A stretch of 64,000 nucleotides of DNA from Neisseria mucosa (GTDB lineage: Bacteria > Pseudomonadota > Gammaproteobacteria > Burkholderiales > Neisseriaceae): positions 2,624,409 through 2,688,408 of the forward strand of contig CP028150.1 of the NCBI GenBank assembly GCA_003028315.1. The letters run 5' to 3'. The notes under the pieces are model-generated. The model made no database searches, was not told the DNA's origin, and saw only the letters and a list, made by a program, of their open reading frames with translations. The position numbers and the translations under genes are program-made. Positions 17,472 through 25,962 of the stretch are shown here, in pieces. Every line of letters begins with the position of its first letter. Position 1 is the first letter of the stretch.

Positions 17472-18069
17472 TTGGAAAGACGATCTTATGCTTTTCTTTG
17501 TTATTTGGAAGAGAACTAAGAGGGTAGGGGATGTTTTTCAGCTTAAAAGCAAGATTATGAAACAGATACTTTCCCGACTCAGGAAAAAGTTAAATTTTAG
17601 GAATAAATGTTTATTATGTTAATTTGAAATATTGAAATAGTTTCATAAGAAATTAAAAGAGGTAAGTAAGCAACAATGAAACGTAATTCAGATATGTTTT
17701 ACATTCCGTATGGGATTAGAATGCCTGCAAATTATTCTCTAAATAATCATTATATTGAGTAAAGAAAAATGACAATAAATTATTAAAGGGATGGTTTGTC
17801 ATATTTCATTTAAAATAGTTACTTGATTGAGTAATGGTGCGGATATAGAATGCCCGTTTCCCTATATCTTATTTGACGTTTAAATTAAATCAATAAGATA
17901 TTATTATTTAATAAACATAAAATAATATTCGATATTAGGTTTTTTGCGAATCCTTAGATTGATCTTGTTTTTGAAATCAAGGTAAATCGGAGCGGCTACG
18001 GATTTATCCAAGATTCGGATGTTAGTTTTGTAGAAAGCCTATTAGTTTAATACTCGGGTAAATTAAATC
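17472..18069. other. AT-rich region upstream of farA
   Basis: About 600 bases without a gene, far more AT-rich than the flanks. In gonococci the farAB promoter is controlled by FarR and IHF. I see AT-rich tracts that could bend or bind such proteins, but no site I can name with confidence. Confidence 0.5.
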
Positions 18070-19260
18070 ATGGAAACAAAGTCAGCAAACGGCGGGCAAA
18101 CTCCCAGCACATCGGGCAAACCGGTCAAAATGCCGAACAGGCGCAAGCGGAATATGGCAGTGGTTACGCTGCTATTTGTTTTGGCGGCTATTGGCGTTGC
18201 TTTTGCTTATGTTTTGTTTTGGCAGCACGAAGAAACAACTGAAGACGCATATGTTGCGGGATATTTGGTTCAGATTACGCCGCAAGTCGGCGGGACAGTG
18301 CGCAAAGTCATGTTTGACGACACGGATGTTGTGAAAAAAGGCGATGTTTTGGTTACTCTGGATGACAGTGATTTCCAGCTGGCGTATGACAGGGCGCAAA
18401 ACGAGCTGATTCAGGCAATCCGTCAAAACAAGCAGCAGACGGCAGTCAATTCCCAGGCGAAAGCGCAAGTGTTGCTGCGTAAAGCCGATTTGGCACGCGC
18501 TCAGGCAGATTTGCGGCGCCGGGAGGCCCTATCCGGTACGGATGCCATTTCCGGTGAGGAGTTGAGTCATGCCCGGGCGGCGGTCGTTCAGGCGCAAGCA
18601 GCATTGAAAGCAGTGAAAGCGGAAGAGGCTTCGGCTCAGGCTGCGTTGGGTAACAATATTCCCGTGCGCGAGCAACCTGCCGTTCAAACAGCAGTGAGCA
18701 AGATTAAAGATGCCTGGCTGAATTTGCAGCGTACACAAATCCGCGCGCCTATGGGCGGGCAGATTGCCAAACGCAATGTCCAAGTCGGACAGAGAATTTC
18801 GCAAGGCGCGGCGCTGATGGCAGTTGTTCCCTTGACGGATTTGTGGGTGGATGCCAATTTTAAAGAATCGCAATTACGAAAAATGAAAATCGGACAGCCT
18901 GTGGAAATGACTGCCGATTTGTACGGCAAAAAAGTGGTTTACCACGGTAAAGTCATGGGCTTGTCCGCAGGTACGGGCAGCGCGTTTTCACTTTTGCCGC
19001 CGCAAAACGCAACGGGCAACTGGATTAAAGTCGTTCAGCGTGTACCGGTCAGAATCAGCCTGGATCCTAACGAATTGAAAGCAAACCCCTTGCGCGTCGG
19101 TCTTTCTATGACAGTCAAAGTCGATATTGCCGAAGCGGGTTCGGGCAAGCCGATGACGGCGGCCGCCGTGAAAAATTCGGCAGCCCCGGAAACGGACAGC
19201 GTAGATTGGGCGGCGGCTAATGCATTAATCGATAAGATTTTTGAAAAATACGCCAAATAA
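18070..19260 (+). CDS. farA: Periplasmic adaptor of fatty-acid efflux pump FarA
   Basis: Membrane-fusion protein that links the FarB transporter to an outer-membrane channel (MtrE in gonococci), exporting antibacterial long-chain fatty acids. The 396-residue product has a basic cytoplasmic N-terminus, one membrane anchor near residues 28-48, a biotinyl-lipoyl half (EDAYVAGYLVQITPQVGG), a coiled-coil hairpin near residues 100-190 rich in Ala, Gln and Arg, and a beta-barrel segment with LWVDANFKESQL near 255. These match EmrA/FarA. farB follows after 187 bases that include an uptake-sequence hairpin. Confidence 0.9.
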   Translation: METKSANGGQTPSTSGKPVKMPNRRKRNMAVVTLLFVLAAIGVAFAYVLFWQHEETTEDAYVAGYLVQITPQVGGTVRKVMFDDTDVVKKGDVLVTLDDSDFQLAYDRAQNELIQAIRQNKQQTAVNSQAKAQVLLRKADLARAQADLRRREALSGTDAISGEELSHARAAVVQAQAALKAVKAEEASAQAALGNNIPVREQPAVQTAVSKIKDAWLNLQRTQIRAPMGGQIAKRNVQVGQRISQGAALMAVVPLTDLWVDANFKESQLRKMKIGQPVEMTADLYGKKVVYHGKVMGLSAGTGSAFSLLPPQNATGNWIKVVQRVPVRISLDPNELKANPLRVGLSMTVKVDIAEAGSGKPMTAAAVKNSAAPETDSVDWAAANALIDKIFEKYAK

Positions 19261-19263
19261 CCT

Positions 19264-19304
19264 GTTTCAGACGACCTTCGGTATCCCGACAGGTCGTCTG
19301 AAAC
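19264..19304. terminator. Uptake-sequence hairpin between farA and farB
   Basis: GTTTCAGACGACCT and AGGTCGTCTGAAAC invert around 13 bases. It lies inside an expected operon, so it may only attenuate. Confidence 0.7.
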
Positions 19305-19447
19305 GTTCATATCCGGCAAATTAGTGAAATAAGTAGTGCGATCAGGATGAGGGACTTGCTCATTCTGTTTCAAGAGAAAGTCGATACGGCAAACCCCGCC
19401 TAGGTTAAAAGCGGGAATGGCAATGTCGGCAGTGAAGGAAGATTTTG

Positions 19448-20977
19448 ATGAATTATCCGCCGTTGACAGGCATCAGGTTGGTCTTGGTTACATTGTCGCT
19501 GAGCCTTGCCGTCTTTATGGAAGTATTGGATACGACGATTGCCAATGTTGCCGTCCCCGTTATTGCCGGTGATTTGGGTGCGGCAACGACTCAGGGAACG
19601 TGGGTGATTACATCATTTGCCGTGGCAAATGCCATTTCCGTACCGCTGACAGGGTTTCTTGCGAAGCGGGTGGGTGAAGTGCGGCTGTTTGTCGGATCGG
19701 TCATCGGCTTCGTGATTACATCTTGGCTGTGCGGTATTTCACCGAATTTGCAAACCTTGGTGTTCTTCCGTATTTTGCAGGGTTTTGTCGCAGGACCGCT
19801 GATTCCTTTGTCCCAAAGCCTCCTGATGGCATCTTACCCGCCGGAGAAGCGGACTTTGGCATTGGCACTTTGGGCGATGACCGTCGTGGTCGCCCCTGTT
19901 TTAGGGCCGATTTTCGGTGGCTGGATTTCGGACAACTGGCATTGGGGTTGGATATTCTTCATCAATATTCCCATCGGCATTTTGTCTGCGTTAATTGCCT
20001 GGCAGCAACTGCGCGACCGTGAAACCGATACGGTTAAAACGCCTATTGATTACACGGGGCTGATTTTGATGATCGTCGGTATCGGCTCGTTGCAAATGAT
20101 GTTGGACAGGGGGAAAGAGCTCGATTGGTTCGCATCGGGTGAAATTATCGTATTGGCAGTCGTTGCAACGGTATGTCTGACTTATTTCATTGTTTGGGAA
20201 TTAGGTGAAAAATATCCGATTGTCGATTTGTCTTTGTTTAAAAACCGCAACTTTACCATCGGCGTCTTGACGACTTCGCTCGGGTTTATGGTGTATATGG
20301 GCACGTTGACGCTTTTGCCGCTGGTGTTGCAGTCCAACCTCGGTTATACCGCCACATGGGCGGGATTGGCGGCTGCGCCTATCGGATTTCTGCCGATTTT
20401 CCTCTCTCCTTTGATAGGGCGGTTCGGCAATAAAATCGATATGCGCCTGTTGGTTACCGGTAGTTTTTTGATGTTTGCCTTTACTTTTCATTGGCGGACA
20501 GATTTTTATGCGGGAATGGACATGAGCAACGTTGTCTGGCCGCAGTTTTGGCAGGGTTTGGGTGTGGCCATGTTCTTCCTGCCGCTGACTACCATTACTC
20601 TGTCGCACATGAAAGGTCCGCAAATCGCATCGGCAAGCAGTTTGTCGAATTTTCTACGTGTCTTTATGGGTGGTGTCGGTGTGTCTGTCGTCAGTACCAT
20701 GTGGGAGCGGAGGGAGGCTTTACATCATACGCAACTGACTGAACATATCACGCCGTATTCTCCGGATACCGCTGAAGCAGTCCGTCAGATGGCGGAAGCG
20801 GGTTTGAACGGAGAGCAGGCAGTCGGTCTGATAAACAGTACCATTACCCAACAGGGTTTTATCGTTGGCTCGAATGAGATATTTTTGGCGGGCAGTATCT
20901 TGTTCATTATCATGATTCCCATTATTTGGCTGGCGAAGCCGCCTTTCCATCACGACGGAGGCGGAGGAGGGCATTGA
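19448..20977 (+). CDS. farB: MFS efflux pump FarB
   Basis: Fourteen-helix DHA2-family proton antiporter, partner of FarA. The 509-residue product has the family signature AVFMEVLDTTIANVAVPVIAG at helix one, the RILQGFVAGPLIPLSQ motif near residue 100, and WHWGWIFFINIPIGI near residue 175. ATG 19448 is preferred over the in-frame TTG at 19445 because AAGGA at 19435-19439 sits eight bases upstream. The C-terminus ends in HHDGGGGGH. Function is assigned by close resemblance to EmrB/FarB and the farA neighbour; substrates are inferred. Confidence 0.9.
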   Translation: MNYPPLTGIRLVLVTLSLSLAVFMEVLDTTIANVAVPVIAGDLGAATTQGTWVITSFAVANAISVPLTGFLAKRVGEVRLFVGSVIGFVITSWLCGISPNLQTLVFFRILQGFVAGPLIPLSQSLLMASYPPEKRTLALALWAMTVVVAPVLGPIFGGWISDNWHWGWIFFINIPIGILSALIAWQQLRDRETDTVKTPIDYTGLILMIVGIGSLQMMLDRGKELDWFASGEIIVLAVVATVCLTYFIVWELGEKYPIVDLSLFKNRNFTIGVLTTSLGFMVYMGTLTLLPLVLQSNLGYTATWAGLAAAPIGFLPIFLSPLIGRFGNKIDMRLLVTGSFLMFAFTFHWRTDFYAGMDMSNVVWPQFWQGLGVAMFFLPLTTITLSHMKGPQIASASSLSNFLRVFMGGVGVSVVSTMWERREALHHTQLTEHITPYSPDTAEAVRQMAEAGLNGEQAVGLINSTITQQGFIVGSNEIFLAGSILFIIMIPIIWLAKPPFHHDGGGGGH

Positions 20978-21019
20978 TGAGTGTTGCTGCGGAAGGAACT
21001 GGAATCGCTAATTCGAGAG

Positions 21020-21066
21020 AAAAGGTCGTCTTAAAACGGTAACGACAGTTTCAGACGACCTTTTCA
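21020..21066. terminator. Uptake-sequence terminator after farB
   Basis: AAAAGGTCGTCTTAAAAC with GTTTCAGACGACCTTTT. One base in the left arm departs from the uptake consensus (TTAAA for TGAAA). Confidence 0.8.
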
Positions 21067-21187
21067 TATGCAGAAGCTTTGGAAATCCGCTATAATTTCG
21101 CCTCATTCATTTCGCGGTCAAAGCGTTTCGCGAAAACAACATTTGGAAGATTTATCCCGACAGGCAGTCGGTTTTTTGTCAAAATGC

Positions 21188-21217
21188 TTGAACTAACGCT
21201 GTTTTTTATGGTATAAA
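21188..21217 (+). promoter_or_regulatory. Promoter of rpmB-rpmG
   Basis: TTGAAC at 21188-21193, an 18-base spacer and TATAAA at 21212-21217 preceded by TGG, an extended -10. The start would be about 30 bases before rpmB. Confidence 0.65.
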
Positions 21218-21253
21218 TCGCGTTTTACTATTTTAGAAGTTTGGAGACTAACC

Positions 21254-21487
21254 ATGGCACGAGTTTGCAAAGTGACCGGTAAGCGCCCGATGTCTGGCAA
21301 CAACGTATCACACGCCAACAACAAAACCAAACGTCGTTTTTTGCCTAACTTGCAATCACGTCGTTTCTGGGTAGAAAGTGAAAACCGCTGGGTTCGCCTG
21401 CGCGTTTCTAACGCTGCATTGCGTACCATCGACAAAGTAGGCATTGATGTCGTATTGGCTGATTTGCGTGCTCGCGGCGAAGCTTAA
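21254..21487 (+). CDS. rpmB: 50S ribosomal protein L28
   Basis: Component of the large ribosomal subunit near the tRNA exit site. The 77-residue product begins with the diagnostic MARVCKVTGKRPMSGNNVSHANN and is very basic. It carries one cysteine and lacks the zinc-binding CxxC pairs of the C+ form. It forms an operon with rpmG, 28 bases downstream, behind an extended -10 promoter and ahead of a GC-rich terminator. Confidence 0.97.
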   Translation: MARVCKVTGKRPMSGNNVSHANNKTKRRFLPNLQSRRFWVESENRWVRLRVSNAALRTIDKVGIDVVLADLRARGEA

Positions 21488-21515
21488 TTTAAACCGTTAA
21501 TTAAGGATTACTGCA

Positions 21516-21671
21516 ATGCGCGATAAAATCAAACTGGAATCCAGTGCTGGTACTGGTCATTTCTACACCACTACCAAAAACAAACGCACTATGCCCGGCA
21601 AATTGGAAATCAAAAAATTTGATCCGGTTGCCCGTAAACATGTTATTTACAAAGAAACCAAATTGAAATAA
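21516..21671 (+). CDS. rpmG: 50S ribosomal protein L33
   Basis: Small large-subunit protein; 51 residues read from ATG 21516, preceded by AAGGA at 21503-21507. The sequence starts MRDKIKLESSAGTGHFYTTTKN and ends KHVIYKETKLK, as in Gram-negative L33. It has no zinc-binding cysteines. It is the second gene of the rpmB operon. Confidence 0.96.
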   Translation: MRDKIKLESSAGTGHFYTTTKNKRTMPGKLEIKKFDPVARKHVIYKETKLK

Positions 21672-21688
21672 TCCGGTTTCTGGAAAAT

Positions 21689-21720
21689 GGAAAAGCCTCT
21701 GTCGGACAGGGGCTTTTTTA
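21689..21720 (+). terminator. Intrinsic terminator after rpmG
   Basis: AAAAGCCTCTGTC pairs with GACAGGGGCTTTT (one G-U pair) and is followed by T. This is a conventional terminator without uptake sequences. Confidence 0.9.
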
Positions 21721-21762
21721 TTTGGAACCTTATATGTTCAAAGTTGCTGTGGAAAATATATA

Positions 21763-21799
21763 AAAGGTCGTCTGAAAAGCATTTCAGACGACCTTTTGA
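21763..21799. terminator. Uptake-sequence terminator of ubiM
   Basis: AAAAGGTCGTCTGAAA and TTTCAGACGACCTTTT around a very short loop, just beyond the ubiM stop on the minus strand. Confidence 0.88.
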
Positions 21800-21813
21800 T
21801 GTGTTTAAACGGA

Positions 21814-22998
21814 TTAGCCGGTCAGTTGTTTGGTAATCAGTTTTTTCAGCGGTGGGAAGTTGTTGCTGGCGCGCAATACCAAGCCGCGCAGGATTTTGGC
21901 AGGCGCGGTTTCATTGGTAAAGAGTTTGAGCAGCATATTGGTGCCGTGGTAAATCGGCTGGGCATGGAGCATATGCTTGGTGCTGTATTTTTCCAGCAGG
22001 CTGGTGGCGCCGATGTCTTGACCGCGTTGTTCTGCTTCGAGAACCAGTTTTGCCAAGAGGTCCGCGCTGGATAGACCTAAGTTGAAACCGTGTGCGGTAA
22101 CAGGGTGCATGCCTACGGCGGCGTCGCCGATTAAGGCGCTGCGTTTGCCATAGAAGCGTTGGGCAATCATGCCGACCAAGGGGTAGTTGTGAATGGTACT
22201 GACCAATTCCATGTCGCCCAAACGGCCTTTGAGTTGCTCTTTGACGCTGGCTGCCAATTCTTCGGGAGACATTTTTTTGATGGTGTCTGCCTTGTCGCTA
22301 TCGACGGTAATGACTGTGTTGGTCAGATGTTCTTCCAAGGGCAGCAGGGCGATGGTGCGGCCGTAGTGGAAGCATTCGTAAGCGGTATGCTGGTTGGACA
22401 GGGTATGCTTCATGCGGCAGACAAACATGGTGCGACTGTAATCGTGCATATCGGAGGAAATGCCCAGTTGTCGGCGGGTTTGGGAAAAGCGGCTGTCTGC
22501 TGCCAAGAGTAGGCGGCCGCTCAAAACTTCGCCGTTTTCCAAGATGACTTGGGCTTCATCTTCGGAAGTTTTGACTTCTTTGACGCCCGTACCGGTCAGA
22601 ATGGTAACGTTTTCCAGTTTGGATACGACTTCATAAGCGGCTTTGCGGATATTGTGGTTTGAAATCAGATAACCTAAGCAGTCGGCAGGTTCGCCGCGCG
22701 CTTGGGTCGGTTGCGGGAAGTGGAGTTGGTAATCGGACTGCCCGTTCAAGACTTTTGCATCGCGTAAGGGGTAAATTTCGTCTTTCGGAATCAAATCCCA
22801 CATGCCCAAGCGTTGCATAATTTCGCGGGATAGGTGGGTTAGCGCGATTTCCCTGCCGTCGTAAGGCGGATTTTGCAAAACCTCCAGGGGGCTTTTTTCA
22901 ATCAGGGTAACTTTTAAACCGCTTCCGGCCAGTTCGGCTGCAAAGCTGAGTCCTGCCGGTCCCGCACCTACGACGAGAATATCGCTGTGTAAGCTCAT
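21814..22998 (-). CDS. ubiM: FAD-dependent ubiquinone-biosynthesis hydroxylase, UbiM type
   Basis: Flavin monooxygenase of the UbiH/UbiF/COQ6 family that hydroxylates the ubiquinone ring. Neisseria uses the UbiM subtype. The 394-residue product has the dinucleotide fold VVGAGPAGLSFA at residues 10-21, a central LLLAADSRFSQTR segment near residue 165 (family DG motif region) and GDAAVGMHPVTAHGFNLGL near residue 290 for FAD ribityl binding. The ATG at 22998 follows AAAGGATGCC on the minus strand. It is monocistronic. The choice of UbiM over UbiH/UbiF rests on the genus, not on a motif I can point to. Confidence 0.8.
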   Translation of the reverse strand: MSLHSDILVVGAGPAGLSFAAELAGSGLKVTLIEKSPLEVLQNPPYDGREIALTHLSREIMQRLGMWDLIPKDEIYPLRDAKVLNGQSDYQLHFPQPTQARGEPADCLGYLISNHNIRKAAYEVVSKLENVTILTGTGVKEVKTSEDEAQVILENGEVLSGRLLLAADSRFSQTRRQLGISSDMHDYSRTMFVCRMKHTLSNQHTAYECFHYGRTIALLPLEEHLTNTVITVDSDKADTIKKMSPEELAASVKEQLKGRLGDMELVSTIHNYPLVGMIAQRFYGKRSALIGDAAVGMHPVTAHGFNLGLSSADLLAKLVLEAEQRGQDIGATSLLEKYSTKHMLHAQPIYHGTNMLLKLFTNETAPAKILRGLVLRASNNFPPLKKLITKQLTG

Positions 22999-23216
22999 AA
23001 GGCATCCTTTTTATTTAATGGAATGGAGGTTTCAGGGGATCTTGGAGTAAGGTCGTCTGAAAAAAAGAACTGGGTGTGATTATAGCAAAATAGATGGAGA
23101 AAAAAGAGAGATGCAAATGACTGGGGGAAATTTTACTTTGGTCTTAATGTAAATCAAGAATTCGGTAATGCCGGATTGCAGATGGTGGGTATTCAATACG
23201 ACATATTTTGCAGTGA

Positions 23217-23291
23217 TGGCCTCGCCAACAGGAATCGAACCTGTATTTTACGCTTAGGAGGCATACGTTCTATCCGTTGAACTATGGCGAG
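23217..23291 (-). tRNA. tRNA-Arg (anticodon CCT)
   Basis: On the minus strand the acceptor arms CTCGCCA and TGGCGAG pair, with discriminator G and an encoded CCA. The anticodon loop is CTCCTAA, giving CCT for the AGG codon. The T arm is ACAGG-TTCGATT-CCTGT. It begins four bases after the upstream UPF0756 stop codon, so it is probably cotranscribed with that gene. Confidence 0.95.
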
Positions 23292-23295
23292 CGTG

Positions 23296-23742
23296 TTAAA
23301 CTTTTCCTGCAATAAACGATAATAATCCCGCGGCAATCAGCGGGCCGACCGGAATGCCGCCCATAAACGCCACACCGATAACCGTACCAATCAAAAGACC
23401 TGTTACCAAAACAGGTTGTTCGCTCATCAGCGGTACGCCGCGTCCTGCCAGCCAGGCGACAAGGATGCCAATTAATACGGCGGCAATCATTTTAAAATTG
23501 ACAAACTCCGACAGCGGCGGAATTTGAACCTTCCCTGAAACCAGCGGACTTAAAACCCCGATTGTCAGCAAAATAATCCCAAAATGCAAGCCGTGTTTTT
23601 CCATGAAAGGAATATATTGCGATAAAGCAGTCTGCTGCATTAAAAGCAAAATTGCTGCGGAAATTGTAATCGAGTTGTTGTTGCTGACGACGCCGAGAAA
23701 AATCAGCGTCACCAAAAACATCGGGACGAAATTGAAATTCAT
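23296..23742 (-). CDS. UPF0756 (DUF441) membrane protein
   Basis: A 148-residue inner-membrane protein of the UPF0756/YeaL family; function unknown. It has about four hydrophobic helices and the family-like C-terminal GVAFMGGIPVGPLIAAG segment. ATG 23742 lies five bases after the ispB stop, implying translational coupling, and a tRNA-Arg follows four bases after its own stop. The compact ispB-UPF0756-tRNA arrangement suggests a single transcript processed at the tRNA. Confidence 0.82.
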   Translation of the reverse strand: MNFNFVPMFLVTLIFLGVVSNNNSITISAAILLLMQQTALSQYIPFMEKHGLHFGIILLTIGVLSPLVSGKVQIPPLSEFVNFKMIAAVLIGILVAWLAGRGVPLMSEQPVLVTGLLIGTVIGVAFMGGIPVGPLIAAGLLSFIAGKV

Positions 23743-23747
23743 CGGAT

Positions 23748-24722
23748 TTAAGAAACCCGTGCCAATGATTCCTCGGCCAACTGAATCATCGCCTGTTTGA
23801 CTTCGCTATCGGGCAATACTGCCAAAGAAGCCACGGCTTGCTCAACGGCTTTTCGTGCTTCGGAAATCGAATAAGTCAGCGCATCGGAATGGACAACATA
23901 ATCATGGATTTTTTGGAAACTGCCGCGATCCGCATTTTCCAAAGCGTGTCGAACATCGTCAGCCACTTGTTTCGAACCGTTGCGCATCAGATAAATCAGC
24001 GGCAAAGTCGGTTTGCCTTCTGCCAAATCGTCGCCGACGTTTTTACCGATTTCTTCGGTTTCGCCCGAATAATCCAAAACATCATCAATAATTTGGAACG
24101 CCGTACCGACATACATGCCGTAGTCTTTCAACGCCTGCTCATGCTCGGGGGCGGCATTGCCCAAAATCGCGCCAACCTGCGCGGCCGCTTCAAACAATTT
24201 GGCCGTTTTATATTGAATCACTTGAACATATTGCGCTTCAGTAATATCGGTATTGCCGATGTTCATCAGCTGCATGACCTCGCCTTCAGCAATAATATTG
24301 GTTGCATCCGCCATGACTTCCAAAATGCGCATACTGCCGGAATCAACCATCAATTGGAAAGCGCGCGTATACAAAAAGTCGCCGACCAACACCGCCGCCG
24401 CGTTGCCGAACAGATTATTCGCCGTTTCGCGTCCGCGGCGCAAATCGCTTTCATCGACCACATCGTCATGCAGCAGGGTCGAAGTGTGGATAAATTCCAC
24501 CATTGCCGCCAAAGCATACAGCTTATCTCCATCATAGCCGACCGACTTACCTGCCAAAATCGTCATAATCGGACGCAGACGCTTACCGCCGGCACTGATA
24601 ATATAAGTACCGATTTGCGAAATCAGCGCAACATCAGACTGAACCGCTTGGTTGATCACCTCATTGACCCGTGAAAGGTCTTCAGGCAGATGGCGTTGGA
24701 AATAAGGCAGGTTTTCGAGCAT
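23748..24722 (-). CDS. ispB: Octaprenyl diphosphate synthase
   Basis: Trans-polyprenyl synthase that builds the C40 side chain of ubiquinone from farnesyl diphosphate and isopentenyl diphosphate. The 324-residue product has the first Asp-rich motif HDDVVDESD at residues 85-93, the second DDVLD near residue 215, and GKRLRP near residue 46. Chain length (C40) is inferred from the ubiquinone-8 of the genus. It is first in a leftward unit with the UPF0756 gene. The ATG at 24722 has only a weak ribosome site. Confidence 0.92.
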   Translation of the reverse strand: MLENLPYFQRHLPEDLSRVNEVINQAVQSDVALISQIGTYIISAGGKRLRPIMTILAGKSVGYDGDKLYALAAMVEFIHTSTLLHDDVVDESDLRRGRETANNLFGNAAAVLVGDFLYTRAFQLMVDSGSMRILEVMADATNIIAEGEVMQLMNIGNTDITEAQYVQVIQYKTAKLFEAAAQVGAILGNAAPEHEQALKDYGMYVGTAFQIIDDVLDYSGETEEIGKNVGDDLAEGKPTLPLIYLMRNGSKQVADDVRHALENADRGSFQKIHDYVVHSDALTYSISEARKAVEQAVASLAVLPDSEVKQAMIQLAEESLARVS

Positions 24723-24898
24723 AACACATTCTCAGTCGGCAAAATGAAGCAGGCTTGCCGTATAAATAAATGGGTTGGGTATAAGGCGGAAATAATATTG
24801 CCGCATAAAAAATATCGGCAATCCAACGCGCGATTATAGCAGCAAAGCCCGTTTGACACATCTTTCAAACGACCCTGCCCCCACAAACGAAATAAACT

Positions 24899-24927
24899 TT
24901 GACAAAACAGGCAAATAGCAATAGAAT
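24899..24927 (+). promoter_or_regulatory. Promoter of rplU-rpmA
   Basis: TTGACA at 24899-24904, a 17-base spacer and TAGAAT at 24922-24927, a near-consensus sigma-70 promoter about 58 bases upstream of rplU. Confidence 0.75.
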
Positions 24928-24984
24928 CTCGTGTTTCGCACAATGGTGTGCGAGATATTAACCATAATTCTCATGGAGTTGAGT

Positions 24985-25293
24985 ATGTACGCGGTCGTAA
25001 AAACCGGCGGCAAACAATATAAAGTTGCCGTTGGCGAAAAATTGAAAGTAGAACAGATACCAGCCGAACTCGACAGCCAAATCGAACTGACCGAAGTTTT
25101 GATGATTGCTGACGGCGAATCTGTAAAAGTTGGCGCTCCTTTCATTGAAGGCGCAAAAGTAACAGCTAAAGTAGTAGCCCATGGTCGCGGCGAGAAAGTA
25201 CGCATTTTCAAAATGCGCCGCCGTAAACACTACCAAAAACGCCAAGGCCATCGCCAAAATTTCACCCAAATCGAAATCGTGGCAATCGCCTAA
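24985..25293 (+). CDS. rplU: 50S ribosomal protein L21
   Basis: Large-subunit protein, 102 residues from ATG 24985. It begins MYAVVKTGGKQYKV and contains KVRIFKMRRRKHYQKRQGHRQ, both diagnostic. The longer open frame to 24931 has no ribosome site and would exceed the family length. rpmA follows after 25 bases, the classic L21-L27 operon. Confidence 0.97.
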   Translation: MYAVVKTGGKQYKVAVGEKLKVEQIPAELDSQIELTEVLMIADGESVKVGAPFIEGAKVTAKVVAHGRGEKVRIFKMRRRKHYQKRQGHRQNFTQIEIVAIA

Positions 25294-25318
25294 TTTTTGA
25301 AACTTAGGAGTATTACAA

Positions 25319-25591
25319 ATGGCAAGTAAAAAAGCAGGCGGTAGCACCCGCAACGGTCGCGATTCAGAAGCCAAACGCTTGGGCGTAAAAGCCTACGGCA
25401 ACGAGCTGATTCCGGCAGGTTCCATCATTGTCCGCCAACGCGGTACCAAATTCCACGCCGGTGACAACGTAGGCATGGGCAAAGACCACACTTTGTTCGC
25501 TAAAGTTGATGGTTATGTTGAATTCAAAACCAAAGGTGCGCTGAACCGTAAAACGGTCAGCATCCGTCCTTACACCGGTTCTGAAGAATAA
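25319..25591 (+). CDS. rpmA: 50S ribosomal protein L27
   Basis: Large-subunit protein near the peptidyl-transferase centre; 90 residues. It starts MASKKAGGSTRNGRDSEAKR, the functional N-terminus that reaches the active site, without the cleaved leader seen in Firmicutes. ATG 25319 follows AGGAG. An intrinsic terminator lies downstream. Confidence 0.97.
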   Translation: MASKKAGGSTRNGRDSEAKRLGVKAYGNELIPAGSIIVRQRGTKFHAGDNVGMGKDHTLFAKVDGYVEFKTKGALNRKTVSIRPYTGSEE

Positions 25592-25612
25592 TCCGAGTTT
25601 ATCGTGATATTG

Positions 25613-25647
25613 AAAAAGCTGTATTTCTTAAGGAATACAGCTTTTTT
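25613..25647 (+). terminator. Intrinsic terminator after rpmA
   Basis: AAAAAGCTGTATTCCTT-like arms (AAGCTGTATT and AATACAGCTT) followed by six T. Confidence 0.92.
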
Positions 25648-25925
25648 GTTTGTGTCAGGTTGAGTGGTTTTACAGGTCGGCATTAGCCGGGTCATTTGTT
25701 TTTTGATACGACACCTGTCATAAGTCGTCATTCAGTCTCTTTCTGCATGAGGACAAATTGTGGCGAGAATTTGCTTTTGAATTCCGGAAACCTTTTTCAA
25801 ATACTTGTTTCTTGGAATTTTGATGAATTCCTGCCTGTCTGAGAATAGCTGCGGAGGATAGGTGCTCCGTCAAAAATGAAGCAGATCGGTTTATATACCC
25901 AAAATTTCAGGTTTCCAATAAAACC
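25648..25925. other. Intergenic region between rpmA and thiC
   Basis: No gene, repeat or RNA was recognised between the converging rpmA and thiC terminators. Confidence 0.5.
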
Positions 25926-25962
25926 AAAAGGTCGTCTGAAAATTTTTCAGACGACCTTTTTA
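25926..25962. terminator. Uptake-sequence terminator of thiC
   Basis: AAAAGGTCGTCTGAAAA and TTTTCAGACGACCTTTT are nearly contiguous. The hairpin abuts the thiC stop codon. Confidence 0.88.
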
